This document shows positions 33,930 to 41,873 of a DNA stretch of 64,000 nucleotides, in pieces. Each line of letters starts with the position of its first letter. Positions within the stretch are counted from its first letter, which is position 1. The notes under the pieces are model-generated. The model did no database searches, had not been told where the DNA came from, and saw only the letters and a program-made list of their open reading frames with translations. Made by a program: the position numbers and the translations under genes. The stretch covers positions 186,001 through 250,000 of the forward strand of contig NZ_AUMS01000007.1 in NCBI RefSeq assembly GCF_000430805.1, read 5' to 3'. This DNA is from Chitinilyticum aquatile DSM 21506. GTDB lineage: Bacteria; Pseudomonadota; Gammaproteobacteria; Burkholderiales; Chitinibacteraceae.

Positions 33930-34361
33930 AGCTACTTCCTCCTTTGGATGGGCTGTGACTGACGATGGCAATCACGGCATGGAGAAAGTGTAAGAGCGGC
34001 CTGACTAGCCCTCTGGCATATGTTCGGAACGGCAGAATGAGCAATTAAATGGTCGATTCGTCACGCGAACGGAGAAGCCCGCGCATGACAATGAACTGGA
34101 CATTTCGGGGCTGAGCACAGCGGAAGAGCGCGGGCATACACCGCCCCGGCCAATCAGCCCGAGTGCTCAGGCGGCGGCCCGGACGCAGAATGGGGGTAAG
34201 CAGCACGCCGCCTTTTACCCTACCCTGTGCGGCAGCGGGCGCGGTGTGACGTTCGCCCGGGATCGTTTGGCAAGGCCACGCCAAGCACCAGGTATACTTT
34301 CGCAGCCCTTTTTTTGAAAGGACTGCAAATCAGTACCAGCGGATGTATATGTGGACGCAGT
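33930..34361. other. 432-base gap upstream of sdaC
   Basis: Holds the sdaC leader, a separated inverted repeat (CTGAGCAC 34111-34118 with GTGCTCAG 34163-34170) and repeat copy I. No coding sequence or RNA gene could be supported. Probably contains the sdaC promoter and any LytR-type sites. Confidence 0.4.
34291..34337. repeat. GGTAT...ATACC dispersed hairpin repeat, copy I
   Basis: GGTATACTTTC-GCAGCCCTTT then TTTTG then AAAGGACTGC and a GTACC end. The inner 10-base arms pair with one mismatch. Lies 24 bases behind the binding-protein stop. Confidence 0.75.
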
Positions 34362-35108
34362 TTATGGTTGCGGCAATTCGGGCAGCCAGCGGCGGAATAT
34401 CTCGGCGTAGCTGCCATCCTTCTTCATCGCATCCAGTGCCGCCTGCCAGGCCTGCACGACTACATCGGGAGTGCCCCGGTTGAACGCGATATAGCTGCTG
34501 TTTTGCGAGAAAACCTGCACCAGCACCAGATCCCCGGGCTGACCGCCGGCCTGGCGCCACTGCAGCGCCGCCGTGGCAGTGTCGGTGGCCATCAGCGGCG
34601 CACGGCCGTTGCGCATCATCTTGGCCATCTGCGGCGGATCGTTGACCGGATAGAGGTTGGTGAAGCCCAGGGTTTCCAGCTGCTGCTGGGTAAACCAGCC
34701 GCGCACGACCAGGATGCTTTTCGCCTTGCGGGCCTCGTCCAGATTGTTTGGCCCAGTCCAGCGAGCGCGTACGGCATAGATGCCGCCATTGATCGGCGCA
34801 ATCGGCCCCACCCACTTGAACTGCTTTTCCCGCTCGGCCGTGCGCGCCACGGTAAACAATACGGTATCGGGCTGCTCCTGCAGGCTGCGGTAAGCCCTTA
34901 GCCATGGCTGCAGTTGGATATCGTCCTGATTGCCGACACGACGCTGGATTTCGCGCACCACATCGACCGCCATTCCGGTCAGCATGCCGTCACGGGCAAA
35001 GCTGATCGGCGGGTATTCCTCGGTGAGAATGGTCAGCGACCGGTTGGCCGCCTGCGCCGGCAGGCAGGCCAGCAGCAGTACGCAGATGAAAGACCAGAGA
35101 TACGGCAT
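34362..35108 (-). CDS. periplasmic substrate-binding protein, family 3 (amino-acid type)
   Basis: 248 residues with signal peptide MPYLWSFICVLLLACLPAQA. The mature part begins RSLTILTEEYPPISFARDGMLTGMAVDVVREIQRRVG, the SBP_bac_3 pattern; WVGPIAPINGGIYAVRARW and GTPDVVVQAWQAALDAMKKDGSYAEIFRRWLP follow. No permease or ATPase gene is adjacent, as is common for the orphan proteins of this type in betaproteobacteria. Ligand unknown. AGGAG precedes the ATG. Confidence 0.88.
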   Translation of the reverse strand: MPYLWSFICVLLLACLPAQAANRSLTILTEEYPPISFARDGMLTGMAVDVVREIQRRVGNQDDIQLQPWLRAYRSLQEQPDTVLFTVARTAEREKQFKWVGPIAPINGGIYAVRARWTGPNNLDEARKAKSILVVRGWFTQQQLETLGFTNLYPVNDPPQMAKMMRNGRAPLMATDTATAALQWRQAGGQPGDLVLVQVFSQNSSYIAFNRGTPDVVVQAWQAALDAMKKDGSYAEIFRRWLPELPQP

Positions 35109-35259
35109 GGCTTCTCCTGCTGTTGCGGGTGGGCGGCACTACGTTCCGGTGCGGCAAGCGTGTCGCTGCACGCCAGAAAAGCACGAACGATAAGGAAGGT
35201 TTAGCACCGCACGGGGGATACAGGCAAGCTGGCGGGCTTGCACTTGCAGCACTCGGAAG

Positions 35260-35817
35260 CTAAGCCGTTTCCTGCGCGTCGGGCAGCACCAGCGTACCCA
35301 GCTCGGCCAGCGGCGGCAGATCCTTGAGGCTGGCCAGCCCCAGGTCGGCCAGAAAATCTTTCGTCGTCGCCAGCAGCTCGGGGCGGCCCGGCACTTCGCG
35401 GTGGCCGACAACGTCGATCCAGCCGCGCTCCTTCAGCGTCTGGATGATGGCACTCGAGACCGTCACGCCGCGGATTTCCTCGATGTCGCCGCGCGTCACC
35501 GGCTGCTTGTAGGCGATGATCGCCAGCGTTTCCATCACCGCGCGCGAGTAGCGCGGCGGCTTTTCGGGCTTGAGGCGTTCCAGGTAGGGCTGCATGTCGA
35601 GCCGCGCGCGAAAGCGCCAGCCATTGGCAAGCCGCACCAGCTCGACGCCGCGCCCGTCCCAGTCGCGCTGCAGCTCTTCCAGCACGGAAATCAGCTCGCC
35701 GCCTTCCGGCGGCACGCCGAACAATTGCTTCAGCTGCGCAACGGACAGGGGCTCCTGGCTCGTCAGCAGTGCGGCCTCCAGCACGGTTTTCAGATGGCGG
35801 CGGTCGATGTCGCTCAT
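35260..35817 (-). CDS. scpB: segregation and condensation protein B
   Basis: 185 residues with two winged-helix domains: [26 protein letters not shown], then [64 protein letters not shown]. It forms the kleisin-associated SMC-ScpAB complex for chromosome compaction. ATGA overlap with scpA couples their translation. Confidence 0.95.
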   Translation of the reverse strand: MSDIDRRHLKTVLEAALLTSQEPLSVAQLKQLFGVPPEGGELISVLEELQRDWDGRGVELVRLANGWRFRARLDMQPYLERLKPEKPPRYSRAVMETLAIIAYKQPVTRGDIEEIRGVTVSSAIIQTLKERGWIDVVGHREVPGRPELLATTKDFLADLGLASLKDLPPLAELGTLVLPDAQETA

Positions 35818-36758
35818 GCGCTCATTTCCTCGGAAGCCAGCAGCGCGTCATGGCGCGCCCTGCCCGCGCGGCTGGCGTAAATCGGCGCGTAGCCGCTGTA
35901 GGGCGGGTTTTCGATGCTCAGCTCGTGCCGCCCGGCCTCGGGGTCGAAGCCGGCCTGCGACACGCGGATCATTTTCTCTTTCACCAGTTCGAGCACGGCC
36001 GAAAACGTGACCACCAACATCGGCACGCCGCGCGTGTGGTCGAACAGGTCGATGAAATCATGGTGGCGGCCGTCGTCGAGCACGCGCAGGATATGGCTCA
36101 TCTGCTCGCGCACCGATAATTCGTCAGCCTGGATGGTATGGTGCTTGCGGTTTTTCGCGCGAGTCAGGATGGTCAGCCACGCGGCCTTCAGATCAGCCGG
36201 ACGGACTTCCGGCAGGCAGTCGGCCAGCTCGCGCTCGAAGACGGCAAACGCCCAGAGGAAATCGCGCCCGGCCTGCGGCAACTGGTCCAGCTCGAAGGCG
36301 GCAAGCTTCATCTGCTCGTAATCCAGCAGCCGGCGTACCAGCTCGGCACGCGGGTCGTCCGCCTCGCCCTCCTCGCTCGCGGGGGTCTTGGGTAAAAGCA
36401 TTCGCGACTTGATTTCGATCAGCAGCGCGGCCATCAGCAGGTATTCGGCGGCAAGCTCCAGCCGTTCGGACTGCATCGCGTCGACATACTGCATGTACTG
36501 CGCGGTAACCGCCGCCATCGGAATGTCGAGGATGTCGACGTTCTGCTTGCGAATCAGGTAGAGCAAGAGATCAAGCGGGCCTTCGAAACTTTCCAGCAGC
36601 ACGCGCAGCGCATCGGGCGGGATGTAGAGATCATGCGGCAGCGCCAGCACCGGCTCGCCGAACACGTGCGCCAGCGGCTGCGCGGCAGCAGGCTGGCCGG
36701 CATCAGCGGGCGCCACCTCCGCGCCGCGGAGCGCGTCAGCGGCCACTTCAGGCGTCAA
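35814..36758 (-). CDS. scpA: segregation and condensation protein A (kleisin)
   Basis: 314 residues. The conserved ScpA part begins near residue 50 ([43 protein letters not shown]) and includes [24 protein letters not shown]-terminal winged helix follows ([25 protein letters not shown]). The reading begins with TTG, eight bases after AGGA; there is no ATG before the conserved domain. A downstream GTG is a possible alternative. The start overlaps the end of the upstream membrane-protein gene by 11 bases. Confidence 0.93.
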   Translation of the reverse strand: MTPEVAADALRGAEVAPADAGQPAAAQPLAHVFGEPVLALPHDLYIPPDALRVLLESFEGPLDLLLYLIRKQNVDILDIPMAAVTAQYMQYVDAMQSERLELAAEYLLMAALLIEIKSRMLLPKTPASEEGEADDPRAELVRRLLDYEQMKLAAFELDQLPQAGRDFLWAFAVFERELADCLPEVRPADLKAAWLTILTRAKNRKHHTIQADELSVREQMSHILRVLDDGRHHDFIDLFDHTRGVPMLVVTFSAVLELVKEKMIRVSQAGFDPEAGRHELSIENPPYSGYAPIYASRAGRARHDALLASEEMSA

Positions 36759-37107
36759 TGCCCGGTTCCTGCCGCTTGTGCTTGCGGAAATGATGCGGCG
36801 ACGGCGAAATCCAGCGGCTGCGGCGCAGCAGCAAGAGCAGCCCCAGCAGAATCATCAGCGCCGGCAGCTGCAGCGACAGGCCGAAGCCGTAATACTGCCC
36901 CAGAAACGTGGCCAGCGACGCCCCCATCAGCAAGGGCCCCAGCACGATGGAGGATTTGTTGACGCCATCGATCAGCAGCACCGCAATACCGGCGACAGCC
37001 AGGCCAATGATCACCACCCAGCTGATCTCCGGCATGATGTTGAGCTCGTTCAGCAGCCAGCCGGCGCCGATGACGATCAGCAGAACAGGAAAGAAAGCAC
37101 CACGCAT
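36748..37107 (-). CDS. small membrane protein, LiaF-N/DUF5668-like
   Basis: 119 residues with three to four hydrophobic segments: FFPVLLIVIGAGWLLNELNIMPE, WVVIIGLAVAGIAVLLIDGV, VLGPLLMGASLATFLGQYYG, LQLPALMILLGLLLLL, and a basic C-terminus. The first segment has the pattern of LiaI-LiaF-type membrane regions. AAGGAG precedes the ATG. Overlap with scpA indicates co-transcription. Function unknown. Confidence 0.8.
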   Translation of the reverse strand: MRGAFFPVLLIVIGAGWLLNELNIMPEISWVVIIGLAVAGIAVLLIDGVNKSSIVLGPLLMGASLATFLGQYYGFGLSLQLPALMILLGLLLLLRRSRWISPSPHHFRKHKRQEPGIDA

Positions 37108-37200
37108 CTGTTTGCTCCTTATCCGGGAATATGCCCGGTATCACGACAGAAATACCGGCCTGCCGATGCCGGCATGCCGCCAGGCAATGCGGACACCCGC

Positions 37201-37845
37201 TTAGAGAATCATATTGACCAGACCGTACATCACCGCCATGAGCGGCGACATGATCACGCCAAGCAGGCCGGTCGCCAGCAGCGCAATGAGAATATAAAAG
37301 CCATAAGGCTCGACGCGTGCCACCATTTCAGCCTGCTTCCACGGCAGCAGCGAGACCAGAATGCGGCCGCCATCCAGCGGCGGCAATGGCAGCAGATTGA
37401 GCACCATCAGGCTGATGTTGATCATGATGCCGGCGCGGGCGACCTGGTACATCCAGTCGTTGCCCATACCTGATTCGAAAGCCACCCTCATGAAGATCGC
37501 CCAGAAAATGGCCTGGACAAAATTGGACAAGGGGCCGGCAGCAGCCACCCAGCGCATGTCGCGCTTGGGGTTGCGCAGGTTGCCGAAGCGTACCGGCACC
37601 GGCTTGGCCCAGCCAAACAGAAAGCCGCCCAGCGCCAGCAGGATGAGAGGCAAGGCGATGGTGCCAAACGGGTCGATGTGCTTGAGCGGATTGAGCGTCA
37701 GCCGCCCTTCCGCATACGCCGTATTGTCGCCGAAATAGCGGGCCGCATAGGCGTGCGCAGCCTCGTGGATGGTGATCGCAAAAATCACCGGCAAGGCCCA
37801 GACACACACGGTCTGGATAAACGAGGTCAGATCAAAACCACCCAT
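37201..37845 (-). CDS. site-2 protease family (M50) membrane metalloprotease
   Basis: 214 residues, compact YwhC/FwdE-type. The zinc motif HExxH is in AITIHEAAHAYAARYFGD (residues 27-31) within the first helix. The third ligand is in NLLPLPPLDGGRIL (Asp near 156). Five to six membrane helices; no PDZ domain. The substrate is unknown. Weak GGAA before the ATG. Often found near scpAB and yciO-type genes in betaproteobacteria, as here. Confidence 0.92.
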   Translation of the reverse strand: MGGFDLTSFIQTVCVWALPVIFAITIHEAAHAYAARYFGDNTAYAEGRLTLNPLKHIDPFGTIALPLILLALGGFLFGWAKPVPVRFGNLRNPKRDMRWVAAAGPLSNFVQAIFWAIFMRVAFESGMGNDWMYQVARAGIMINISLMVLNLLPLPPLDGGRILVSLLPWKQAEMVARVEPYGFYILIALLATGLLGVIMSPLMAVMYGLVNMIL

Positions 37846-37914
37846 GGTTCACTATTCCGCAATTCGAGAGATTCAAAAGATGGGGCCGCTGGCAGCGATC
37901 AAAATACCCAGCAC

Positions 37915-37962
37915 CCCATACCGCCACTGCCATTACGAAAAAATGGCCAAAGCAACATACCC
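37915..37962. repeat. dispersed hairpin repeat, degenerate copy K
   Basis: GCCATT/AATGGC inner stem and right end GCAACATACCC fit the repeat. The left end reads CATACCGCCACT, not GGTAT. Ends five bases before the yciO stop on the other side. Confidence 0.4.
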
Positions 37963-37966
37963 TGCA

Positions 37967-38590
37967 TTACAAACCGAACGGCGCCAGCGAGCCCTTGCCT
38001 TCGCGCAAGAGCACGGCCTCCTCGCCCGACAGATCAACAACGGTGGTCGGGTCGGTACCGCAATACCCGCCTTCGATCACCAGATCGACATCATGTTCCA
38101 GCCGGTCGCGGATTTCCCAGGCATCCGTCAGCGGATATTCCTCGTCCGGCAGCAAGAGGCTCGACGACAAGAGCGGCTCGCCGAGTTCTTCGAGCAGCGC
38201 CAGCGCCACCGGATGATCGGGCACGCGCAGGCCGATGGTCAGCTTTTTCGGGTGCGATACGCGACGCGGCACTTCCTTCGTCGCCAGCAGGATAAAGGTG
38301 TAATTGCCCGGTGTGGTGGCTTTCAGCAAGCGGTAGGTGGCGTTATCCACCCGCGCGTAATTGCCCAGCTGCGACAGATCGCGGCAGGCCAGCGTGAAAT
38401 GGTGCTTGTCGTCGAGCTGGCGGATGCGGCGGATGCGGTCTAGCGCCTCCTTGTTGTCCAGGCTGCAGCCGAAGGCATAGCAGGAATCGGTCGGGTAAAT
38501 GATGATGCCGCCACGGCGGACAATATCCGCTGCCTGCTTGATCAGGCGCGCCTGCGGGTTTTCGGGGTGAATGGAGAAGAACTGGGACAT
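37967..38590 (-). CDS. yciO: YciO family protein (YrdC/Sua5 fold)
   Basis: 207 residues with the YrdC-like RNA-binding fold: IIIYPTDSCYAFGCSLDNKEALDRIRRIRQLDDKHHFTLACRDLSQL near the start, TPGNYTFILLAT, KKLTIGLRVPDHPVALALLEELGEPLLSSSLLLP. This is the YciO branch rather than the TsaC/Sua5 threonylcarbamoyl-AMP synthase branch. Its physiological role is unresolved. Its usual partner, the PHP-domain gene, is one gene upstream. Confidence 0.92.
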   Translation of the reverse strand: MSQFFSIHPENPQARLIKQAADIVRRGGIIIYPTDSCYAFGCSLDNKEALDRIRRIRQLDDKHHFTLACRDLSQLGNYARVDNATYRLLKATTPGNYTFILLATKEVPRRVSHPKKLTIGLRVPDHPVALALLEELGEPLLSSSLLLPDEEYPLTDAWEIRDRLEHDVDLVIEGGYCGTDPTTVVDLSGEEAVLLREGKGSLAPFGL

Positions 38591-38608
38591 AAAATTACCA
38601 ATCAGGCT

Positions 38609-39082
38609 CTATACGGTATCGGATTGAGATTGTACTGACGAACACCCTGACATTATTTTTTTCTCATAAATCCAAAAATCCAGAGAAATTACACCAAAAT
38701 AAACAGCAAACAACCAGGGCAATAGCAGACATTTGCATGAGCTCAACGCAAAGCCATACCCGAAAAAAAACACCCCCCCAATCACAACGAGATGGGATAA
38801 AACAACCAAAACAACCCGAGGCGTCGAGATATTCTGATTAAGGAGCGTGTAGCGATGAAGCGCAAACAGAATTGCACATAGCAAGACCATCAGCACCCCC
38901 CATTTTTCAGTCCCTTTGGGCGGAAGAATAACAAAACCAGGCGCATCCCATTTTAAATAAACCGCGAGCAACAGGATTATAATGGCAACTGAAAAATTAA
39001 ATTTGCTTGCCCGAAACCCATGTCGCTGTTCAGGCAGATCCAATCTGCACTTCGGTGCCCGATACGGATTGTACTTATCCAT
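38609..39082 (-). CDS. AT-rich small membrane protein, unknown
   Basis: 157 residues starting MDKYNPYRAPKCRLDLPEQ; four hydrophobic segments (FSVAIIILLLAVYLKW, WGVLMVLLCAILFALHRYTLL, RVVLVVLSHLVVIGGVFFFGYG, CLLLPWLFAVYFGVISLDFWIY). The N-terminal NPY-x-AP stretch is seen at the start of many small bacterial membrane proteins of unknown role. Base composition is clearly more AT-rich than its neighbours. It sits between yciO and the PHP gene, overlapping the latter by eight bases, which suggests later insertion into an older pair. GGTGGA lies six bases before the ATG. Confidence 0.75.
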   Translation of the reverse strand: MDKYNPYRAPKCRLDLPEQRHGFRASKFNFSVAIIILLLAVYLKWDAPGFVILPPKGTEKWGVLMVLLCAILFALHRYTLLNQNISTPRVVLVVLSHLVVIGGVFFFGYGFALSSCKCLLLPWLFAVYFGVISLDFWIYEKKIMSGCSSVQSQSDTV

Positions 39083-39920
39083 GTGGCATCCACCGCGTCC
39101 ACACCGGTTCGCAATCCATCGGCAGGTCACCATTAAGCCCCGGTTCGCGGGCGCCTTCGCCGGTGGCGTGGTAATCCGTTCCCGCCGACGCCAGATAGCC
39201 ATATTCCTTGGCAATGCGGCCAAAGCGGGCGGTTTCGCCGATATTGTGGCAACCGCTGAGCACTTCGATGGCTTCGCCGCCCATGCGCTTGAATTCGATC
39301 AGCAGCACACGCAGTGTTTCATTGCCCAGTTCATAGCGCGCCGGATGCGCCAGCACCGCCACGCCGCCCGCGCCGCGTATCCAGCCAATCGCGTCGTGCA
39401 GTCGGGCCCATTCGTGGTCAACGTAACCCGGCTTGCCGCGCACGAGGTACTGGTTGAACACCGCTTTCATGTTTTTGCAGCGGCCGATTTCGACCAGATA
39501 GCGCGCGAAATGCGCGCGACTGATCATTTCGGGGTTTTCGGCGTATTTGCGCGCGCCTTCCAGTACACCGCTGATCTTTGCCTTCTTTTCCAGCTCCGCC
39601 GCCATGCGCTCGGCGCGCTGCCAGCGCCCGGCGCGCACCGATTCGAGACCGGCCAGTAATTCAGGATTGTTGCGGTCAAAACCCAGACCGACGATGTGCA
39701 GCGTGTGTTTGCCCCAGCTCACCGAGATTTCCACGCCATTGATGAACGGCATGCCGAGTTGGCGCGCTTCGTCCTCGGCATCCGCCAGCCCGCGCGTGTC
39801 GTCGTGATCGGTCAGCGCAAACAGCTGGCAGCCGCGTGCATGCGCCATGCGCACGACTTCGCGCGGCGCTTTCATGCCATCAGAGATGGTTGAATGGCAG
39901 TGCAGGTCAATCGGCGTCAT
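39075..39920 (-). CDS. PHP-domain 3',5'-nucleoside bisphosphate phosphatase/5'-3' exonuclease (RnmAM/YciV type)
   Basis: 281 residues. PHP metal-site motifs: IDLHCHSTISDG, FALTDHDDTRG, NGVEISVSW, VLAHPARYE and SAGTDYHATGEG. The family includes the Chromobacterium violaceum enzyme shown to hydrolyse 3',5'-bisphosphonucleotides, and E. coli RNase AM (YciV). Role: clearing pAp and trimming short RNAs. AAGG lies six bases before the ATG. The start overlaps SemiSWEET by 14 bases; the operon reads cysM, SemiSWEET, PHP, membrane protein, yciO. Confidence 0.93.
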   Translation of the reverse strand: MTPIDLHCHSTISDGMKAPREVVRMAHARGCQLFALTDHDDTRGLADAEDEARQLGMPFINGVEISVSWGKHTLHIVGLGFDRNNPELLAGLESVRAGRWQRAERMAAELEKKAKISGVLEGARKYAENPEMISRAHFARYLVEIGRCKNMKAVFNQYLVRGKPGYVDHEWARLHDAIGWIRGAGGVAVLAHPARYELGNETLRVLLIEFKRMGGEAIEVLSGCHNIGETARFGRIAKEYGYLASAGTDYHATGEGAREPGLNGDLPMDCEPVWTRWMPHG

Positions 39921-40191
39921 GGAGAGCCTTGCGGTCGAACACCAGCTTCATCACCAGCACCGCGCCAGCGAGGATAAGTGTCAGGGTATTGGCCACAACA
40001 ACAGGCATTGCATTGGCCAGCAGCCCATACCCCAGCCACATGGCGACACCAGACACAAACAGCAGGTACATGCCCAGCGAAATATCGCGGGCGGAACGCG
40101 TCTTCCATACCTGCCAGACCTGCGGCAGAAAGGCGATGGTGGTGCAGGCACCGGCAATCAGCCCCAGCGTTTCGATGGCGGCAGGGCTCAT
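39907..40191 (-). CDS. SemiSWEET (MtN3/PQ-loop) transporter
   Basis: 94 residues with three membrane helices, the single triple-helix bundle of SemiSWEET. The PQ-loop is FLPQVWQVWKTRSARDISLGMYLLF, and the following SGVAMWLGYGLL and NTLTLILAGAVLVMKL are helices 2 and 3. Works as a homodimer; bacterial members carry small sugars. Substrate not predictable. Coupled by ATGA to cysM. Confidence 0.92.
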   Translation of the reverse strand: MSPAAIETLGLIAGACTTIAFLPQVWQVWKTRSARDISLGMYLLFVSGVAMWLGYGLLANAMPVVVANTLTLILAGAVLVMKLVFDRKALHDAD

Positions 40192-41066
40192 GCGGGGAAG
40201 ACTCCGGTCGAAAGATAACGGTCGCCACGGTCGCAGACGATGCTGACGATCACGGCATCACGCACCTCATTGGCGAGCTCGACCGCTGCGCACAACGCGC
40301 CGCCGGACGAGATGCCGGCCAGGATGCCCTCTTCGCGCGCCAGCCGCCGCGTCATTTCTTCGGCGGACGGCTGGTTGACTTCCATGATGCGGTCGATCAG
40401 CGAAAAATCGCAGATCGCCGGCACATACTCGGCCGGCCACTTGCGGATACCGGGAATCGATGCGCCGTCGCAGGGCTGCACGCCGACCACCTGCACACCG
40501 GGATTCTGTTCCTTCAAATAGCGCCGCGTGCCCATGATGGTGCCGGTGGTGCCCATGCTGGACACGAAATGGGTGATTGTCCCGCCGGTATCGCGCCAGA
40601 TTTCCGGGCCGGTGGTTTCATAATGCGCCAGCGGGTTGTCCGGATTGGCAAACTGGTCGAGCACCAAACCCTTTCCTTCACGAACCATCTGCGCGGCCAG
40701 ATCGCGCGCGACTTCCATGCCGTCGACCAGAATCACTTCGGCGCCGTAGGCCTTCATTGTCATCACGCGTTCGACGCTGGAGTTCTTCGGCATGATCAGC
40801 ACCATGCGATAGCCCATCATCGCGGCAGCCATGGCAAGCGCGATGCCGGTATTGCCGGACGTGGCCTCGATCAGCGTATCACCGGGTTTGATGGTGCCGC
40901 GCGCCTCGGCGTGACGGATCATCGACAGGGCGGGACGATCTTTGACCGAGCCGGCCGGATTGTTGCCTTCCAGCTTGACCAGAATGATGTTGCTCGGGTG
41001 ACCCCCGATGCGCTTCAGCCGCACCAGCGGGGTGTTGCCGACAAACTCTTCGAGATAATGGAACAT
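40188..41066 (-). CDS. cysM: cysteine synthase B
   Basis: 292 residues. PLP Lys in LEGNNPAGSVKDRPALSMI (near residue 41), EATSGNTGIALA for substrate binding, FVSSMGTTGTIMGTRRYLKE for the phosphate loop, and GISSGGALCAAVELA. CysM condenses O-acetyl-L-serine with sulfide or thiosulfate; the shorter length and NNPAGSVKDR pattern favour CysM over CysK. A hairpin with a ribosome-site-like AAGGAG in its loop lies before the ATG. Confidence 0.95.
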   Translation of the reverse strand: MFHYLEEFVGNTPLVRLKRIGGHPSNIILVKLEGNNPAGSVKDRPALSMIRHAEARGTIKPGDTLIEATSGNTGIALAMAAAMMGYRMVLIMPKNSSVERVMTMKAYGAEVILVDGMEVARDLAAQMVREGKGLVLDQFANPDNPLAHYETTGPEIWRDTGGTITHFVSSMGTTGTIMGTRRYLKEQNPGVQVVGVQPCDGASIPGIRKWPAEYVPAICDFSLIDRIMEVNQPSAEEMTRRLAREEGILAGISSGGALCAAVELANEVRDAVIVSIVCDRGDRYLSTGVFPA

Positions 41067-41070
41067 GTGA

Positions 41071-41101
41071 AATGGGCGCTCCTTGCGGGGCGCCCATTAT
41101 A
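41071..41101 (-). promoter_or_regulatory. hairpin and -10 box before cysM
   Basis: AATGGGCGC and GCGCCCATT (nine pairs, 41071-41079 with 41090-41098) around a ten-base loop. On the minus strand the loop and stem edge hold AAGGAG, 12 bases from the ATG. TATAAT (41096-41101) overlaps the distal arm. If transcription starts downstream of that box, the RNA hairpin cannot form and the dyad would act in DNA. Confidence 0.45.
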
Positions 41102-41132
41102 TCGCGTCGCGCCCTTCCGGGCTGCTACGGTC

Positions 41133-41690
41133 TTATTCGGCCCAGATGGCCACGGTATAGCGCAGGATCAGCTCCGCCTGATCACCCACTGCAGCCGATT
41201 TCAGCAGCTCCTTGTCATTCACCTTGTGCGTCTGCAGCTGGCCATCCGGATTCTTCACGGTAATGAAGCCGGCGGCCTGATCGACACGAACCACATCGGA
41301 GCGGATGCGGGTAGTCAGGATACGACCACCACCATCTTCGGTCGCCTGATAGCCTTCGCCTTCGACGATGGAACGCACACCGGCACCGCCCTTGATCAGC
41401 AGAATGGCGATGGCTTCGGTCGTTTTCACGTCAACAGCATCACCGACATTGAGCGTATCGAAACGGGTAACCTTGGCGGGAATATTGAACAGCTCCAGCA
41501 CCTTGCCGTCTTCGAATTTCAGCCCGACGGAACGCTGCTCCTTGTCAATCGAGGCAACCGAGGTTTTTACCTTGTCACGGCTGGCAGCGGCCAGTACGAC
41601 TTCACCCTGCGTATCGGCTGCCTGTGCCAGCGGGGCGGCAGCGAACAGGAAAGCCGAGGCCAGCAGGCCGGCAATCAGTTTTTTCTGCAT
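41133..41690 (-). CDS. secreted protein, unknown
   Basis: 185 residues with signal peptide MQKKLIAGLLASAFLFAAAPLAQA. The mature protein is beta-rich: KVKTSVASIDKEQRSVGLKFEDGKVLELFNIPAKVTRFDTLNVGDAVDVKTTEAIAILLIKGG, and a second similar half (RIRSDVVRVDQAAGFITVKNPDGQLQTHKV). The two halves look like related OB/RHS-like repeats, each with VxxID(x)xxxxVxVKxxDG. AAGGAG lies eight bases before the ATG. No family assigned. Divergent from gltS. Confidence 0.8.
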   Translation of the reverse strand: MQKKLIAGLLASAFLFAAAPLAQAADTQGEVVLAAASRDKVKTSVASIDKEQRSVGLKFEDGKVLELFNIPAKVTRFDTLNVGDAVDVKTTEAIAILLIKGGAGVRSIVEGEGYQATEDGGGRILTTRIRSDVVRVDQAAGFITVKNPDGQLQTHKVNDKELLKSAAVGDQAELILRYTVAIWAE

Positions 41691-41873
41691 TTCTCATTCT
41701 CCTTGTCAATTTTCGCAACAGCGTTCAAAAGAACACAGTCAGCGTATCGTAACGCTCAAACCGATCAGCAATCAGTATCTTTTACTTGTCTGCAGCATTT
41801 ACACCGCAGCCGATGCGGCGTGACGGCAGCGCTGCAGCTAGAATGAGCGGCATTAACAGCCCTGGAACACCGC

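Noticed and set aside
34111-34170. CTGAGCAC / GTGCTCAG inverted repeat in the same gap as a regulatory site or small RNA
   Set aside because: Eight-base arms 44 bases apart are expected by chance at this rate; no supporting promoter or terminator.
34045-34284. A 79-codon minus-strand open frame in the gap before sdaC
   Set aside because: No ribosome site, Arg/Pro-rich composition of random GC-rich frames, and it overlaps likely regulatory sequence.
37967-38590. Calling the YrdC-fold gene tsaC/sua5 (threonylcarbamoyl-AMP synthase)
   Set aside because: The sequence follows the YciO branch and sits with the PHP gene typical of yciO; TsaC function is not established for this branch.
39978-41846. 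A 622-codon plus-strand open frame opposite SemiSWEET, cysM and the secreted protein
   Set aside because: Spans three real genes and their gaps; no ribosome site and no recognisable domain.
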